DNA of 64,000 nucleotides from Pseudomonas sp. ANT_H12B (GTDB taxonomy: Bacteria; Pseudomonadota; Gammaproteobacteria; Pseudomonadales; Pseudomonadaceae). Positions within the stretch are counted from its first letter, which is position 1, and the number at the start of each line of letters is the position of its first letter. Made by a program: the position numbers and the translations under genes. The notes under the pieces were generated by a model. That model did no database searches, had not been told where the DNA came from, and saw nothing but the letters and a program-made list of their open reading frames with translations. The DNA is taken from NCBI RefSeq assembly GCF_008369325.1, contig NZ_VOBI01000008.1, positions 204,535 through 268,534 of the forward strand, written 5' to 3'. Positions 33,057-41,537 of the stretch are shown here, one piece after another.

Positions 33057-34032
33057 CCGCCTACTGGGCTGGGTGGCCCGTCTTGCGCCCTGGTTGGTGA
33101 TCGGCAGCCTCGCTTACGCCGCCGTATTTATCAAACCTTCGGTTAATCCGGTCCCTCTGAATCAGCCGCTGCTCGAGCGCCGCGACGCCTTTTTCGACGG
33201 CGCGGCACTGGGCGAGCGGCTGTGGATCATCGGCCAGAACGGTGCGCTTCTGTCGAGCCTCGATGCCGGTGCGCACTGGACCCGCGAGGAACTGCCGTGT
33301 CGTGGCAATTTACAGTCCATCGCTGTATCCGACACCGGGCGTCAGGTGGTCGTGGGCAACCAGGGCCGGGTGTGGACACGTCAGGCCGATGAGCCATGGC
33401 AGAGCCAGGATCTGCGGGTCTCCGATCTGGCGGGAAAACTGCTGGGCGTCAGTTTTATCAACGGGCATTTCTGGGCCGTCGGCGAGATGGGCGTGCTGTT
33501 TCGCAGTGATGCCGATGCGCAGCACTGGCAGGCCATGGGCACGGGTGACGATGTCACGTTCAACAGTATTCGTGCCGGTGCGCAGGGTGACCTGTGGATC
33601 ACTGCCGAGTTTGGTCGCCTGCTGCGCAGCCGCGATGACGGGCGGACCTGGTCCACTCAGGAACTGGGCCGCGAGAGCCTGCGTGCCCTGGCCTTCGATG
33701 GGCGTCAGGGCGTTGCCGTGGGCAATCAGGGCCAGGCGTACCTCAGCGAGGATGGCGGCGATACCTGGCATGCGATGAAACCCTTTACCCGTGAGCACCT
33801 GTTCGATATTGCGGTCCATCGCGGCGAGTGGCTGACCACGGGCGCCCGGGGCGCGTTGTTCCGCAGTCGGGCGCCTTCCGGCAACTGGCAGGCCTGGACC
33901 CCGGGAGGGCTCGACAAGAGCTATCACAGCCGCTTGCTCGACACCGCCGATGGTGTGGTGCTGATCGGTCATCAACTCGGTTTGCTGCGCCAGGACGACC
34001 TGCAACGCTGGCCTAGGGAGCAACAACAATGA
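33049..34032 (+). CDS. YCF48/BNR-type beta-propeller protein of an RND module
   Basis: 327 residues with an N-terminal membrane anchor or signal (RLLGWVARLAPWLVIGSLAYAAVFI) and then repeats of a beta-propeller (e.g. LWIIGQNGALLSSLDAGAHW, FWAVGEMGVLFRSDADAQHW, LWITAEFGRLLRSRDDGRTW, GVAVGNQGQAYLSEDGGDTW), about seven blades of the YCF48/photosynthesis-assembly type. In bacteria such proteins often sit with RND/MMPL transporters and DUF1302/DUF1329 proteins. It overlaps the HMG-lyase gene by eight bases and the RND gene by four, so they are translationally coupled. Confidence 0.8.
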   Translation: MFSRLLGWVARLAPWLVIGSLAYAAVFIKPSVNPVPLNQPLLERRDAFFDGAALGERLWIIGQNGALLSSLDAGAHWTREELPCRGNLQSIAVSDTGRQVVVGNQGRVWTRQADEPWQSQDLRVSDLAGKLLGVSFINGHFWAVGEMGVLFRSDADAQHWQAMGTGDDVTFNSIRAGAQGDLWITAEFGRLLRSRDDGRTWSTQELGRESLRALAFDGRQGVAVGNQGQAYLSEDGGDTWHAMKPFTREHLFDIAVHRGEWLTTGARGALFRSRAPSGNWQAWTPGGLDKSYHSRLLDTADGVVLIGHQLGLLRQDDLQRWPREQQQ

Positions 34033-36428
34033 ATGTCGCAATGAATGTTGTCGCGCGCCTTTCACATTGGGCGATCCGCAATCGAGTGCTGGTGTGTGTG
34101 GTCGTCGCGCTGATGACCCTGGGTTTCGCCCTCAGCCTGACGCACCTGGATATCCGCACTCGTTTCAGTGACATGGTTCCCCATGATCACCCTTACGTGA
34201 AGGTGCACCAGAAGTACCAGGACAGCTTCGCCGCCAGCAACCGGGTGACCATCCTGGTCAAGGCCAGAGAGGGCGATATCTTCCGTGATGAGGTGCTTGG
34301 CGAAGTGCGTCGGATTACCTACGACCTGCAGCAGGTCGAGGGCGTTAATCCGATGCAGATCACCTCGCTGGCGTCGAAGAAGCTCAAGCGCGTCAACGCC
34401 TCCAGCGAAGGGATCGAGACCCGTCCGATGATGTGGCCGGATCTGCCCAGGGATGCTCAACAAATGCGCGAACTGCGCCAGGCGGTCCTGAATAACCCGC
34501 TGGTCTATGGACTTTACGTGGATCGTGATCTGGCCTCGGCGCTGATTCAGGTCGATTTCTACGACCACCTGGTGGATTACTCGAAGATATTTCCGCAGAT
34601 CGAGGCCATCCTCGACGCTTCACCGGTGAAGGAGGCGGTCAGCCTGCATCTGGTTGGCGAGCCGATTCTCTACGGCTGGGTGGCGCACTACCTCGGTGAA
34701 ACCGTGGCCATCGCGCTGCTCTCGCTGGCGGCCATGCTGATCCTGCTGTTCGTGTTCAGTCGTACCTGGCGCGGCACACTGCTGCCGTTGATTGCCGGCA
34801 CCGTCTCGGCGATCTGGGCCCTGGGTGTGGGCAGCCTGCTGGGTTACAACTTCGATCCGCTGGTGATTGTGGTGGCGTTCATCATCACGGCGCGAGCGTT
34901 CTCCCATTCGGTGCAGTTGATCACCCGTTTCGATGACCTGGCAGTCGGTGAGTCGGTCGAACCGCGCAAGGCGGCCGAGCAGACCATGCGTGAGTTGTTT
35001 CGCCCGAGCATGCTCGGTCTGTATGCCGATGCCGGGGCGATTCTGTGCGTGATCCTCACGCCAATCCCGCTGATGCATAAGGTCGCAATCATCGGTGCCA
35101 TTTGGGTGATGACCATTGCCGTCTCGGCGGTGCTGCTGACACCGGCGTTGCTGTCCTACGTCAAGCAGCCTCACGGTTACGCGCATCCGGTCAACCTCGA
35201 CGGCTTCATGCAGATGATCCTGAACGGTGCGAAATGGATGGTGCGCAGCCGGGCACGCTACTGGGTCGCGCCGGTCACCCTGGTCCTGCTATGCGGCTTC
35301 ATGTTCGAGGCCACGCGGATCAATGTCGGCGATGCCAGCGACGGTTCGCCGATCCTCTGGCAGGACTCTTCGTTCAATCGCGACAGTGCGTTGATCAACC
35401 GTCTTTATCCCGGTTCCGAGCAGATGTTCGTCGTACTCGAAGGCAAGGAGCTGGATGCCATCAAGGCACCCGAGGTGCTCGACTGGATGCTGCGGTTTTC
35501 ACGCTACATGGAACGCCAGCCGGAGATCGGCGGGACCGTATCGCTGGCCGATATCGTGATCGACATTCGCCGCAACCTGTATGAGGGCAACCCGCGCTAC
35601 GGCGAGCTGGGTGCCAGCCGCATGGAAAACGGCGAACTGATCAGTTTCTACATGCAGGGCGCCGATCCGGATGACCTGACCCAGTTCGCCGATGTGCAGT
35701 TTCGCAATGCCGCCGTGACGCTGTTTTTCCGCGATCACAAGGGCGACACCCTGCGCAAGGCCACGCACTACGCCAACGAGTTCATTCGCGACAATCCGCT
35801 CGAAGGGGCTGACGTGAGGCTGGTCGGGGGGGTGCTGGGCATCATTGCGGCCGTCAACGAGATCCTTCTCGGCGACCAGATCGAGGCCACCGCGCTGGCC
35901 TTTCTGGTGGTTGTCTTGTGCTGCCTGGTGGTCTATCGGTCGTCGGTCAGCGGGATCTTTTTCATTATTCCGGTGCTGATTTCCAACGTGGTGACCTTCG
36001 CCTTCATGGCCTGGCAGGACATCGGCATGAGTATCAGTACCTTGCCGGTAGTCGCTCTGGGGATCGGCCTGGGCGTCGATTACGCCTTTTATATCGTCGA
36101 CTCGATGAAGGAGTACCAGGAGAAGCACCCGCAGGCCGAACCCCTCGAAGCGGTGCTGCAATCACTGAACTCGGCCGGGCGCGGGGTGCTGTTGACGGCC
36201 TTCACGCTGGCGGCCGGGGTGCTTTTCTGGTCGTTCTCTTCCCTTCGTTTCCAGGCGGAGATGGGCATGCTGATCGGCCTCTGGCTGATGGTCTCGGCAT
36301 TCACCTCACTCTTCGTCATGCCTTCACTTGCGCTGGTGTTCAAACCGAAATTCATCTTTGAACACGGCCAGACGAAAACCGCCCCGGTTCGGGAGCGTAT
36401 CCACCAACCTGAACACATCAGGAACTGA
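34029..36428 (+). CDS. RND-superfamily transporter (MMPL/HpnN-like)
   Basis: 799 residues, inner membrane, about 12 segments in two sets of six: one near the N-terminus (VLVCVVVALMTLGFALSL), a cluster from about residue 215 to 400 and one from about 620 to 780, with two large periplasmic loops. LGVDYAFYIVDSMKEYQ has the acidic residue of the proton relay in this class. Unlike HAE1 pumps there is no adaptor or TolC gene next to it; the neighbours are a propeller protein and DUF1302/DUF1329 genes. This set probably moves a hydrophobic substrate, either importing the growth substrate or exporting a lipid. It is flush with DUF1302 (three bases). Confidence 0.85.
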   Translation: MNVAMNVVARLSHWAIRNRVLVCVVVALMTLGFALSLTHLDIRTRFSDMVPHDHPYVKVHQKYQDSFAASNRVTILVKAREGDIFRDEVLGEVRRITYDLQQVEGVNPMQITSLASKKLKRVNASSEGIETRPMMWPDLPRDAQQMRELRQAVLNNPLVYGLYVDRDLASALIQVDFYDHLVDYSKIFPQIEAILDASPVKEAVSLHLVGEPILYGWVAHYLGETVAIALLSLAAMLILLFVFSRTWRGTLLPLIAGTVSAIWALGVGSLLGYNFDPLVIVVAFIITARAFSHSVQLITRFDDLAVGESVEPRKAAEQTMRELFRPSMLGLYADAGAILCVILTPIPLMHKVAIIGAIWVMTIAVSAVLLTPALLSYVKQPHGYAHPVNLDGFMQMILNGAKWMVRSRARYWVAPVTLVLLCGFMFEATRINVGDASDGSPILWQDSSFNRDSALINRLYPGSEQMFVVLEGKELDAIKAPEVLDWMLRFSRYMERQPEIGGTVSLADIVIDIRRNLYEGNPRYGELGASRMENGELISFYMQGADPDDLTQFADVQFRNAAVTLFFRDHKGDTLRKATHYANEFIRDNPLEGADVRLVGGVLGIIAAVNEILLGDQIEATALAFLVVVLCCLVVYRSSVSGIFFIIPVLISNVVTFAFMAWQDIGMSISTLPVVALGIGLGVDYAFYIVDSMKEYQEKHPQAEPLEAVLQSLNSAGRGVLLTAFTLAAGVLFWSFSSLRFQAEMGMLIGLWLMVSAFTSLFVMPSLALVFKPKFIFEHGQTKTAPVRERIHQPEHIRN

Positions 36429-36430
36429 AA

Positions 36431-38119
36431 ATGAGCGCACAAAATAATAAGACGAATGTGTGGTCTGGCAAAACTCCGTTGGCCTGCGCTGCGCTGCTGA
36501 CGGGGCTTGGCATGCAGGGAGGAGTCCAGGCAGAGGAGGGGTTTCTATCGGACTGGGAGGTGAGCGGGTACGTGCGTCAGCACATGTCCTGGAACCTGCA
36601 GAACCCGTACCTGATGGATACCGAAGACCCCAACGGCCTGGTCGGTGCCAAGCGCAAGGGTAATTACAGATACGACCTGTCGATGGCGCGTACCACCCTC
36701 AAGCTCAATATGTTCAAGGACTTTGGCAACTCGCAATTCAATATTTCCGGGCGTATCGCCCGTGAAGTGGAAACCAACTACCTGGAAGACCTCCAGCAGG
36801 CGATGGATCAGAACGCGGCGTCCGATTTCTTCAGTAACCGCACCAAGTCCGGAGTCAATTTGATGGATGACGTCTACAACAGCGAAGAGATCCGGGAGTT
36901 GTGGTGGCAGACAGGCGTCACCCCGACCACCACGCTGAAATTGGGCAAGCAGCAGGTGGTGTGGGGCGAGACCGACTTCTTCCAGTCGCTGGACGTGATC
37001 CATGGTTATGACATGCGCATCCGTTCGTTCCTTGAGCCGGAAAACGAAGACGTGCGCAAGCCGCTGTGGATGGTCAACGTGATGGAGCGCTTCGACAGCG
37101 TCGACGGTACGCTGCAGATGTTGTACATCCCCGGCCGCATGAACCGCGCACGCGATCGCGGCAACAGCTATGACCTTGAAGGAGGGCGCTGGGCGAACAA
37201 CCCGAACAAGGGCATCACCTTCGAATCGGCCCCCTTCGGGGCGGACGTCCCCTACAACTTTGACCACAAGGCCGCGGACATGGACGATCCGTCCTATGGC
37301 CTGCGCTGGAAGGGCATGGCCGGCGAGTGGGAATATTCGCTGGGCTGGTTCCACGGGCCGTCGCAAAACCCGGTGATCAACTCCAACCCGAACAGCCCGC
37401 TGGGGGTCGGCAACGCCGCGAGCGGGCGCACCTATGTCGGTCCCTACAAGGGCGAATACGCCTCCGATCCAGGATCGACGGTCGGCGAGCTGATCTTCCC
37501 GTTTGTCGACGTGTTTGGCATCACCGCCAACCGCTACCTCGGCTCGCTGGATGCGGTGTTCTCCACCGAGATCTCCTACATCCCCAATGCGCCCTACAAC
37601 ATTGGCATCCAGGCGGGCGAGAAGGGCGGGTGTGCTTTCTTCCCTGGCTTCTGCGGGATTATCGAGAAAGATGTGGTGAAAACCATGGTGCGCATGGACA
37701 AGCAACTGGCCCTGCAAAACTACCTGGGAACCAGCCGGCCATCGTTCTTCTCGGTGCAGCTGTTCAACACCTGGATCACCCATTACGAGCGCAGTGATGA
37801 AGTGGTCAACTCGGCCGGCTTCAGTGGCCGTACCAAGGAGTTCTCGACCATCGCCACCGCCATTCTGGCGACCAACTACGACAACGATCGGATCAATCCG
37901 AGCCTGGCGGTGGGCACCGATCTGACCTATGGCGGCAGCTTTGTCGTGCCCAGCGTCGAGTTCGCCTATGGCAACAATTGGCGGGTGCGGGTCGAGGCGG
38001 ACCTGTTCTTCAACGACGAGCGGCAGAAGCGTGCGCTGGAGAACTTCAACAACACCAACCTCTTTGGCTATTTCGATGGCAACGACCAGCTGGCCGTCCG
38101 TGTGACCTACCAGTTCTGA
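36431..38119 (+). CDS. DUF1302 outer-membrane beta-barrel protein
   Basis: 562 residues. The signal peptide ends near GVQAEE; the mature part starts GFLSDWEVSGYVRQHMSWNLQNP and has alternating beta strands, ending in VRVTYQF with the C-terminal Phe typical of outer-membrane barrels. LGKQQVVWGETDFFQSLDVIHGYD is the family's most conserved part. Such proteins are found repeatedly with DUF1329 and RND genes in catabolic islands for steroids, terpenes, aromatics or long hydrophobic compounds; a channel for hydrophobic substrates is the likely role. It is translated right behind the RND gene. Confidence 0.82.
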   Translation: MSAQNNKTNVWSGKTPLACAALLTGLGMQGGVQAEEGFLSDWEVSGYVRQHMSWNLQNPYLMDTEDPNGLVGAKRKGNYRYDLSMARTTLKLNMFKDFGNSQFNISGRIAREVETNYLEDLQQAMDQNAASDFFSNRTKSGVNLMDDVYNSEEIRELWWQTGVTPTTTLKLGKQQVVWGETDFFQSLDVIHGYDMRIRSFLEPENEDVRKPLWMVNVMERFDSVDGTLQMLYIPGRMNRARDRGNSYDLEGGRWANNPNKGITFESAPFGADVPYNFDHKAADMDDPSYGLRWKGMAGEWEYSLGWFHGPSQNPVINSNPNSPLGVGNAASGRTYVGPYKGEYASDPGSTVGELIFPFVDVFGITANRYLGSLDAVFSTEISYIPNAPYNIGIQAGEKGGCAFFPGFCGIIEKDVVKTMVRMDKQLALQNYLGTSRPSFFSVQLFNTWITHYERSDEVVNSAGFSGRTKEFSTIATAILATNYDNDRINPSLAVGTDLTYGGSFVVPSVEFAYGNNWRVRVEADLFFNDERQKRALENFNNTNLFGYFDGNDQLAVRVTYQF

Positions 38120-38136
38120 AGCAGGAGATAACGATA

Positions 38137-39393
38137 ATGACAATCCTCAAGACCCACCTTGTGGCTTCCCTGGCGTTGACCTTTTCGGTGGTGCTGGCGG
38201 CGCAGGCTGGCGAGCTGAAGCCGGGCACTCGGATCGATGCAAAAAGCCTGGGCCAACAGCTGAGCGATACGTTCGAAGGGCACGCGATCAGCGATCTGCT
38301 GACCGAGCGCATGCAGATACTGATCAAGGACGAAGGCCTGGCCATCACCCTCAAGGCGTCCGAACCGGTGGTGCTTGGCAAGGACTACCTGAAGGCCACC
38401 AAGGCCAACGAAGGCAAGGCGGTGTACAACCACGATACCCGCCAGGTGGAGGGCTGGGTGGCCGGCATTCCGTTTCCCAATGTCAGTCAGAGTGACCCGG
38501 ACGCCGCCGCCAAGTTGATCTGGAATCACCATTACGCACAACCGACCAAGAACCTGCAGGACTATCCGAAGTTCGGTTACCTGTTCCTCAACGACAAGGT
38601 CGGCCTGGAACGCCGCCAAGAGTGGGCGTTCAAGCGCTATTACATGAAGGGGCGGCTGGGGGACGTTCCGCCGGTCGAGGGCGACGGCACTATCCTGACC
38701 AAGACCTTGCTGTACGCCACGTACCCCAATGACATCCGTGGCCTGGGGCTGTTCACCATTCGTTATGACTCGGCCAAGCTGGAAGACTCCTGGGCCTATG
38801 TAAAGTCGGTCCGGCGCACCCGTCGTCTTTCCGGAGGGACCTGGATGGATCCGATCGGCGGCACTGACCAGCTCAGTGACGATATCGAAATCTTCAACGC
38901 CCATCCCAGCTGGTACCCGGACTACAAACTGCTCGGCAAGCGCTGGATTCTTGCTGTAGCCAATTCCACGGGCGAAACCTGGAACCAGAAAGCCACTGGC
39001 AATGCCGAATTTCCGGTGATCGACCTGGAAAACGCACCGCACTGGAACCCCAAGGCCGAGTGGGAGCCGCGGGAAGTCTGGGTGGTGGAAGCGACCACGC
39101 CCCCGGAGCACCCGTACAGCAAGAAAATCATGTACATGGATACCCAGTTCCCACGCTTCTACCAGGCCGAGGCCTATGATCGCAAAGGGCAGTTCTGGAA
39201 GTGGATGAATTACCACCTCAAGAGCATCAAGACCGAGGATGGTGATTGGGGAATCGTGTCCGCCGCTGGCTTCACCATCGACTACCAGAGGCGCCATGGC
39301 ACGGTATTCGTGCTCGGTGGCCCACGCTTGAACACCGCCGGAGTCACGGCGGAGGACGTCAACCTGCGCGAACTCGAAAAGGCCGCGCGTTAA
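38137..39393 (+). CDS. DUF1329 (LolB-like) periplasmic/outer-membrane lipid-handling protein
   Basis: 418 residues; the signal peptide ends near AAQAGELKPG. The mature protein contains the DUF1329 blocks GWVAGIPFPNVSQSDPDAAAKLIWNHHY, WAYVKSVRRTRRLSGG and KRWILAVANSTGETW. Relatives have a LolA/LolB-like half-barrel fold that can hold a lipid. Its partner is DUF1302 directly upstream, with CAGGAG in the 17-bp spacer. Inference: a periplasmic carrier between the DUF1302 barrel and the RND protein. It is followed by hyuA after a 72-bp gap. Confidence 0.82.
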   Translation: MTILKTHLVASLALTFSVVLAAQAGELKPGTRIDAKSLGQQLSDTFEGHAISDLLTERMQILIKDEGLAITLKASEPVVLGKDYLKATKANEGKAVYNHDTRQVEGWVAGIPFPNVSQSDPDAAAKLIWNHHYAQPTKNLQDYPKFGYLFLNDKVGLERRQEWAFKRYYMKGRLGDVPPVEGDGTILTKTLLYATYPNDIRGLGLFTIRYDSAKLEDSWAYVKSVRRTRRLSGGTWMDPIGGTDQLSDDIEIFNAHPSWYPDYKLLGKRWILAVANSTGETWNQKATGNAEFPVIDLENAPHWNPKAEWEPREVWVVEATTPPEHPYSKKIMYMDTQFPRFYQAEAYDRKGQFWKWMNYHLKSIKTEDGDWGIVSAAGFTIDYQRRHGTVFVLGGPRLNTAGVTAEDVNLRELEKAAR

Positions 39394-39465
39394 GCCGAAC
39401 TCGCCGGGGCGTCCGCGCCCCGGCCCAAGACGCACAACAACGCTAAGAAAGTGCTTGGAGGCAAC

Positions 39466-41532
39466 ATGAGTTTTCGTTTGGGTGCTGATGTAGGCGGGAC
39501 GTTTACCGACCTGCTGTTGATTAATGACGTGACGGGGGACAGCTATACCGCCAAGGTGCCTTCCACGCCGCACAACCCCTCTATCGCCGTGCTCAACGGG
39601 ATAGAGAAAATTTGCCAGACCTCGGGCATTGATCCGTCCGAGATCCGTTCTGTGATGCACGGCACCACGGTAGCCACCAACGCCATCCTGACCCGTCGCG
39701 GCGCCAGGGTCGGCCTGGTGACGACCAAGGGCTACAAGCAGGTGCTGCACATCGCCCGCTCTTTCGTACCCGGGGGCCTGGGGGGCTGGGTGACCTTCAA
39801 CAAGGGCGAGCTACTGGCGCCGCTGGAGCTGACCGTTGAAGCCGACGAGCGTATCGACACCCATGGTGTGGTGGTGCGCGAACTGGACCGCGCAGCTATC
39901 CGTGCCGAGTTGCACAGGCTCAAGGAGGTCGGTATCGAGGCGTTGACCATCAGCCTGATCAACGCCTACGTCAGTGGCGAGCACGAGCGGGTGATCCATG
40001 ACATCGCCCTTGAAGTGATGCCGGGTGTACCGGTCTCGCTGTCCTCGCAAGTGGTACCCGAGATGCAGGAGTACGAGCGTACGGAAACCACCGTGGTCAA
40101 CAGCTATGTCCGTCCGCAGGTGGCCAACTACCTGGAACATCTGCAGGGCGAACTGTGCAAACGGCTGCGTCCCGATGTGAAGTTGTCCATCCTGCGCTCC
40201 GACGGTGGCCTGGCTACCAGTCAGTCGGCGGCCAGCACCCCGGTCAACCTGTTGCTGTCCGGACCGGCCGGCGGTGTCGCGGGGGCTATCTGGTTCTGCT
40301 CGCGGGGCGGTTTTAGCAAGGTGTTGACCTTCGACGTCGGTGGCACCTCAACCGACGTGGCGTTGATCGACAACAACCAGGCGCGCATCCGTCGCGAAAC
40401 CCGCGTGGGTGACGTGGCCGTACGGGCGCCTTCGGTCGATGTGCGCACCATTGGGGCTGGCGGTGGTTCCATGGCTTCGGTTCCGGAGCTGACCAAGGCC
40501 CTGCGGGTCGGTCCGGAAAGTGCCGGTGCAGTGCCTGGCCCGGCGGCTTATGACAAGGGGGGCACCGTCGCTACGGTGACAGACGCCAACGTGGTGCTCG
40601 GATACCTGCCGGCCGAACAGAAACTGGGCGGCGACTTCCAGGTGCGCAAGGACCTGGCAACCAGAGCGGTGCAGGCGATCGCTGATGCCATGGGCGTGTC
40701 CTTGTTCGAGGCGGCCGAAGGCATCGTGCGTATCGCCAATGAACACATGTTCGGGGCGTTACGCCTGATCAGCGTCGAGCAGGGTTACGACCCGCGTGAC
40801 TTCGCCCTGTGCGGCTTCGGCGGTGCCGGCCCGCTGCATGCCAACGCCCTGGGCATCCTGATGAATGCCTGGCCGGTGATCATTCCGCCGGGGCCGGGCG
40901 TGCTGTGTGCCTACGGCGATGCAACTACACGGGTCAAGGATGAAGTATCGCGTTCGCTGGTGCGTCGGGTCAGCGATTTGAACGTCGAGGAGGTCGCGCA
41001 GACGCTGCAGCAACTGGGCGACAGCGTGCGCAGCTCGCTGGCCTCACAGGATATCCCCGCCGAGGTGCAGCAACTGACCTGGCAGGCCGATGTTCGTTAT
41101 CAGGGCCAGGCCCTGCTGCTGACCCTGGATATTGACCCGGAAAAACTGGCCAGCGAAGGCATGCAGGCCATTACGGCTGCCTTCGACGCCGAGCACGAAC
41201 AGCTGTTCACCTTTGCTCTCAACGAGGCCCATGAACTGGTCAACCTGCGCGCCATCGCCCGGGCTCCGCGACCGGAGATCACCGAGCGGGCATTCGAAGG
41301 CGCTGGCAGCGTTCTGGCGGATGCCTGGGTCGGCGACACATCAGTGCATTACGCCGGCCAGAACTACAGCACCGCACTCTATGCCCGCGGCAAGCTCAGT
41401 CCGGGGCTGGTGATATCAGGCCCGGCCATTGTCATGGAGATGGACTCTACCACCCTCGTTCTTCCGGGTTACGAAGCGGCTGTGGACCGCGTCGGCAATC
41501 TGTTGATCCGCCCGCTGGGGCATCAGGAGTAA
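39466..41532 (+). CDS. Hydantoinase/oxoprolinase-family subunit A (HyuA)
   Basis: 688 residues. It forms a complex with HyuB (next gene) that uses ATP to open hydantoins, lactams (5-oxoproline, N-methylpyrrolidone) or, in related enzymes, to carboxylate ketones. The actin-like ATPase signatures are GADVGGTFTDLLLIND (residues 5-20), VMHGTTVATNAILTRRGARV, LSGPAGGVAGA and LTFDVGGTSTDVALI. The start is the ATG at 39466 after GGAGG. The stop is five bases before hyuB. Which bond is attacked cannot be read from sequence; the isochorismatase-fold gene behind hyuB favours opening of a cyclic amide or imide. Confidence 0.87.
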   Translation: MSFRLGADVGGTFTDLLLINDVTGDSYTAKVPSTPHNPSIAVLNGIEKICQTSGIDPSEIRSVMHGTTVATNAILTRRGARVGLVTTKGYKQVLHIARSFVPGGLGGWVTFNKGELLAPLELTVEADERIDTHGVVVRELDRAAIRAELHRLKEVGIEALTISLINAYVSGEHERVIHDIALEVMPGVPVSLSSQVVPEMQEYERTETTVVNSYVRPQVANYLEHLQGELCKRLRPDVKLSILRSDGGLATSQSAASTPVNLLLSGPAGGVAGAIWFCSRGGFSKVLTFDVGGTSTDVALIDNNQARIRRETRVGDVAVRAPSVDVRTIGAGGGSMASVPELTKALRVGPESAGAVPGPAAYDKGGTVATVTDANVVLGYLPAEQKLGGDFQVRKDLATRAVQAIADAMGVSLFEAAEGIVRIANEHMFGALRLISVEQGYDPRDFALCGFGGAGPLHANALGILMNAWPVIIPPGPGVLCAYGDATTRVKDEVSRSLVRRVSDLNVEEVAQTLQQLGDSVRSSLASQDIPAEVQQLTWQADVRYQGQALLLTLDIDPEKLASEGMQAITAAFDAEHEQLFTFALNEAHELVNLRAIARAPRPEITERAFEGAGSVLADAWVGDTSVHYAGQNYSTALYARGKLSPGLVISGPAIVMEMDSTTLVLPGYEAAVDRVGNLLIRPLGHQE

Positions 41533-41537
41533 GCGTT

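Noticed and set aside
36545..38143. Minus-strand open frame of 532 codons
   Set aside because: Antisense to the DUF1302 gene, which has signal peptide and barrel end; the minus frame has no family features.
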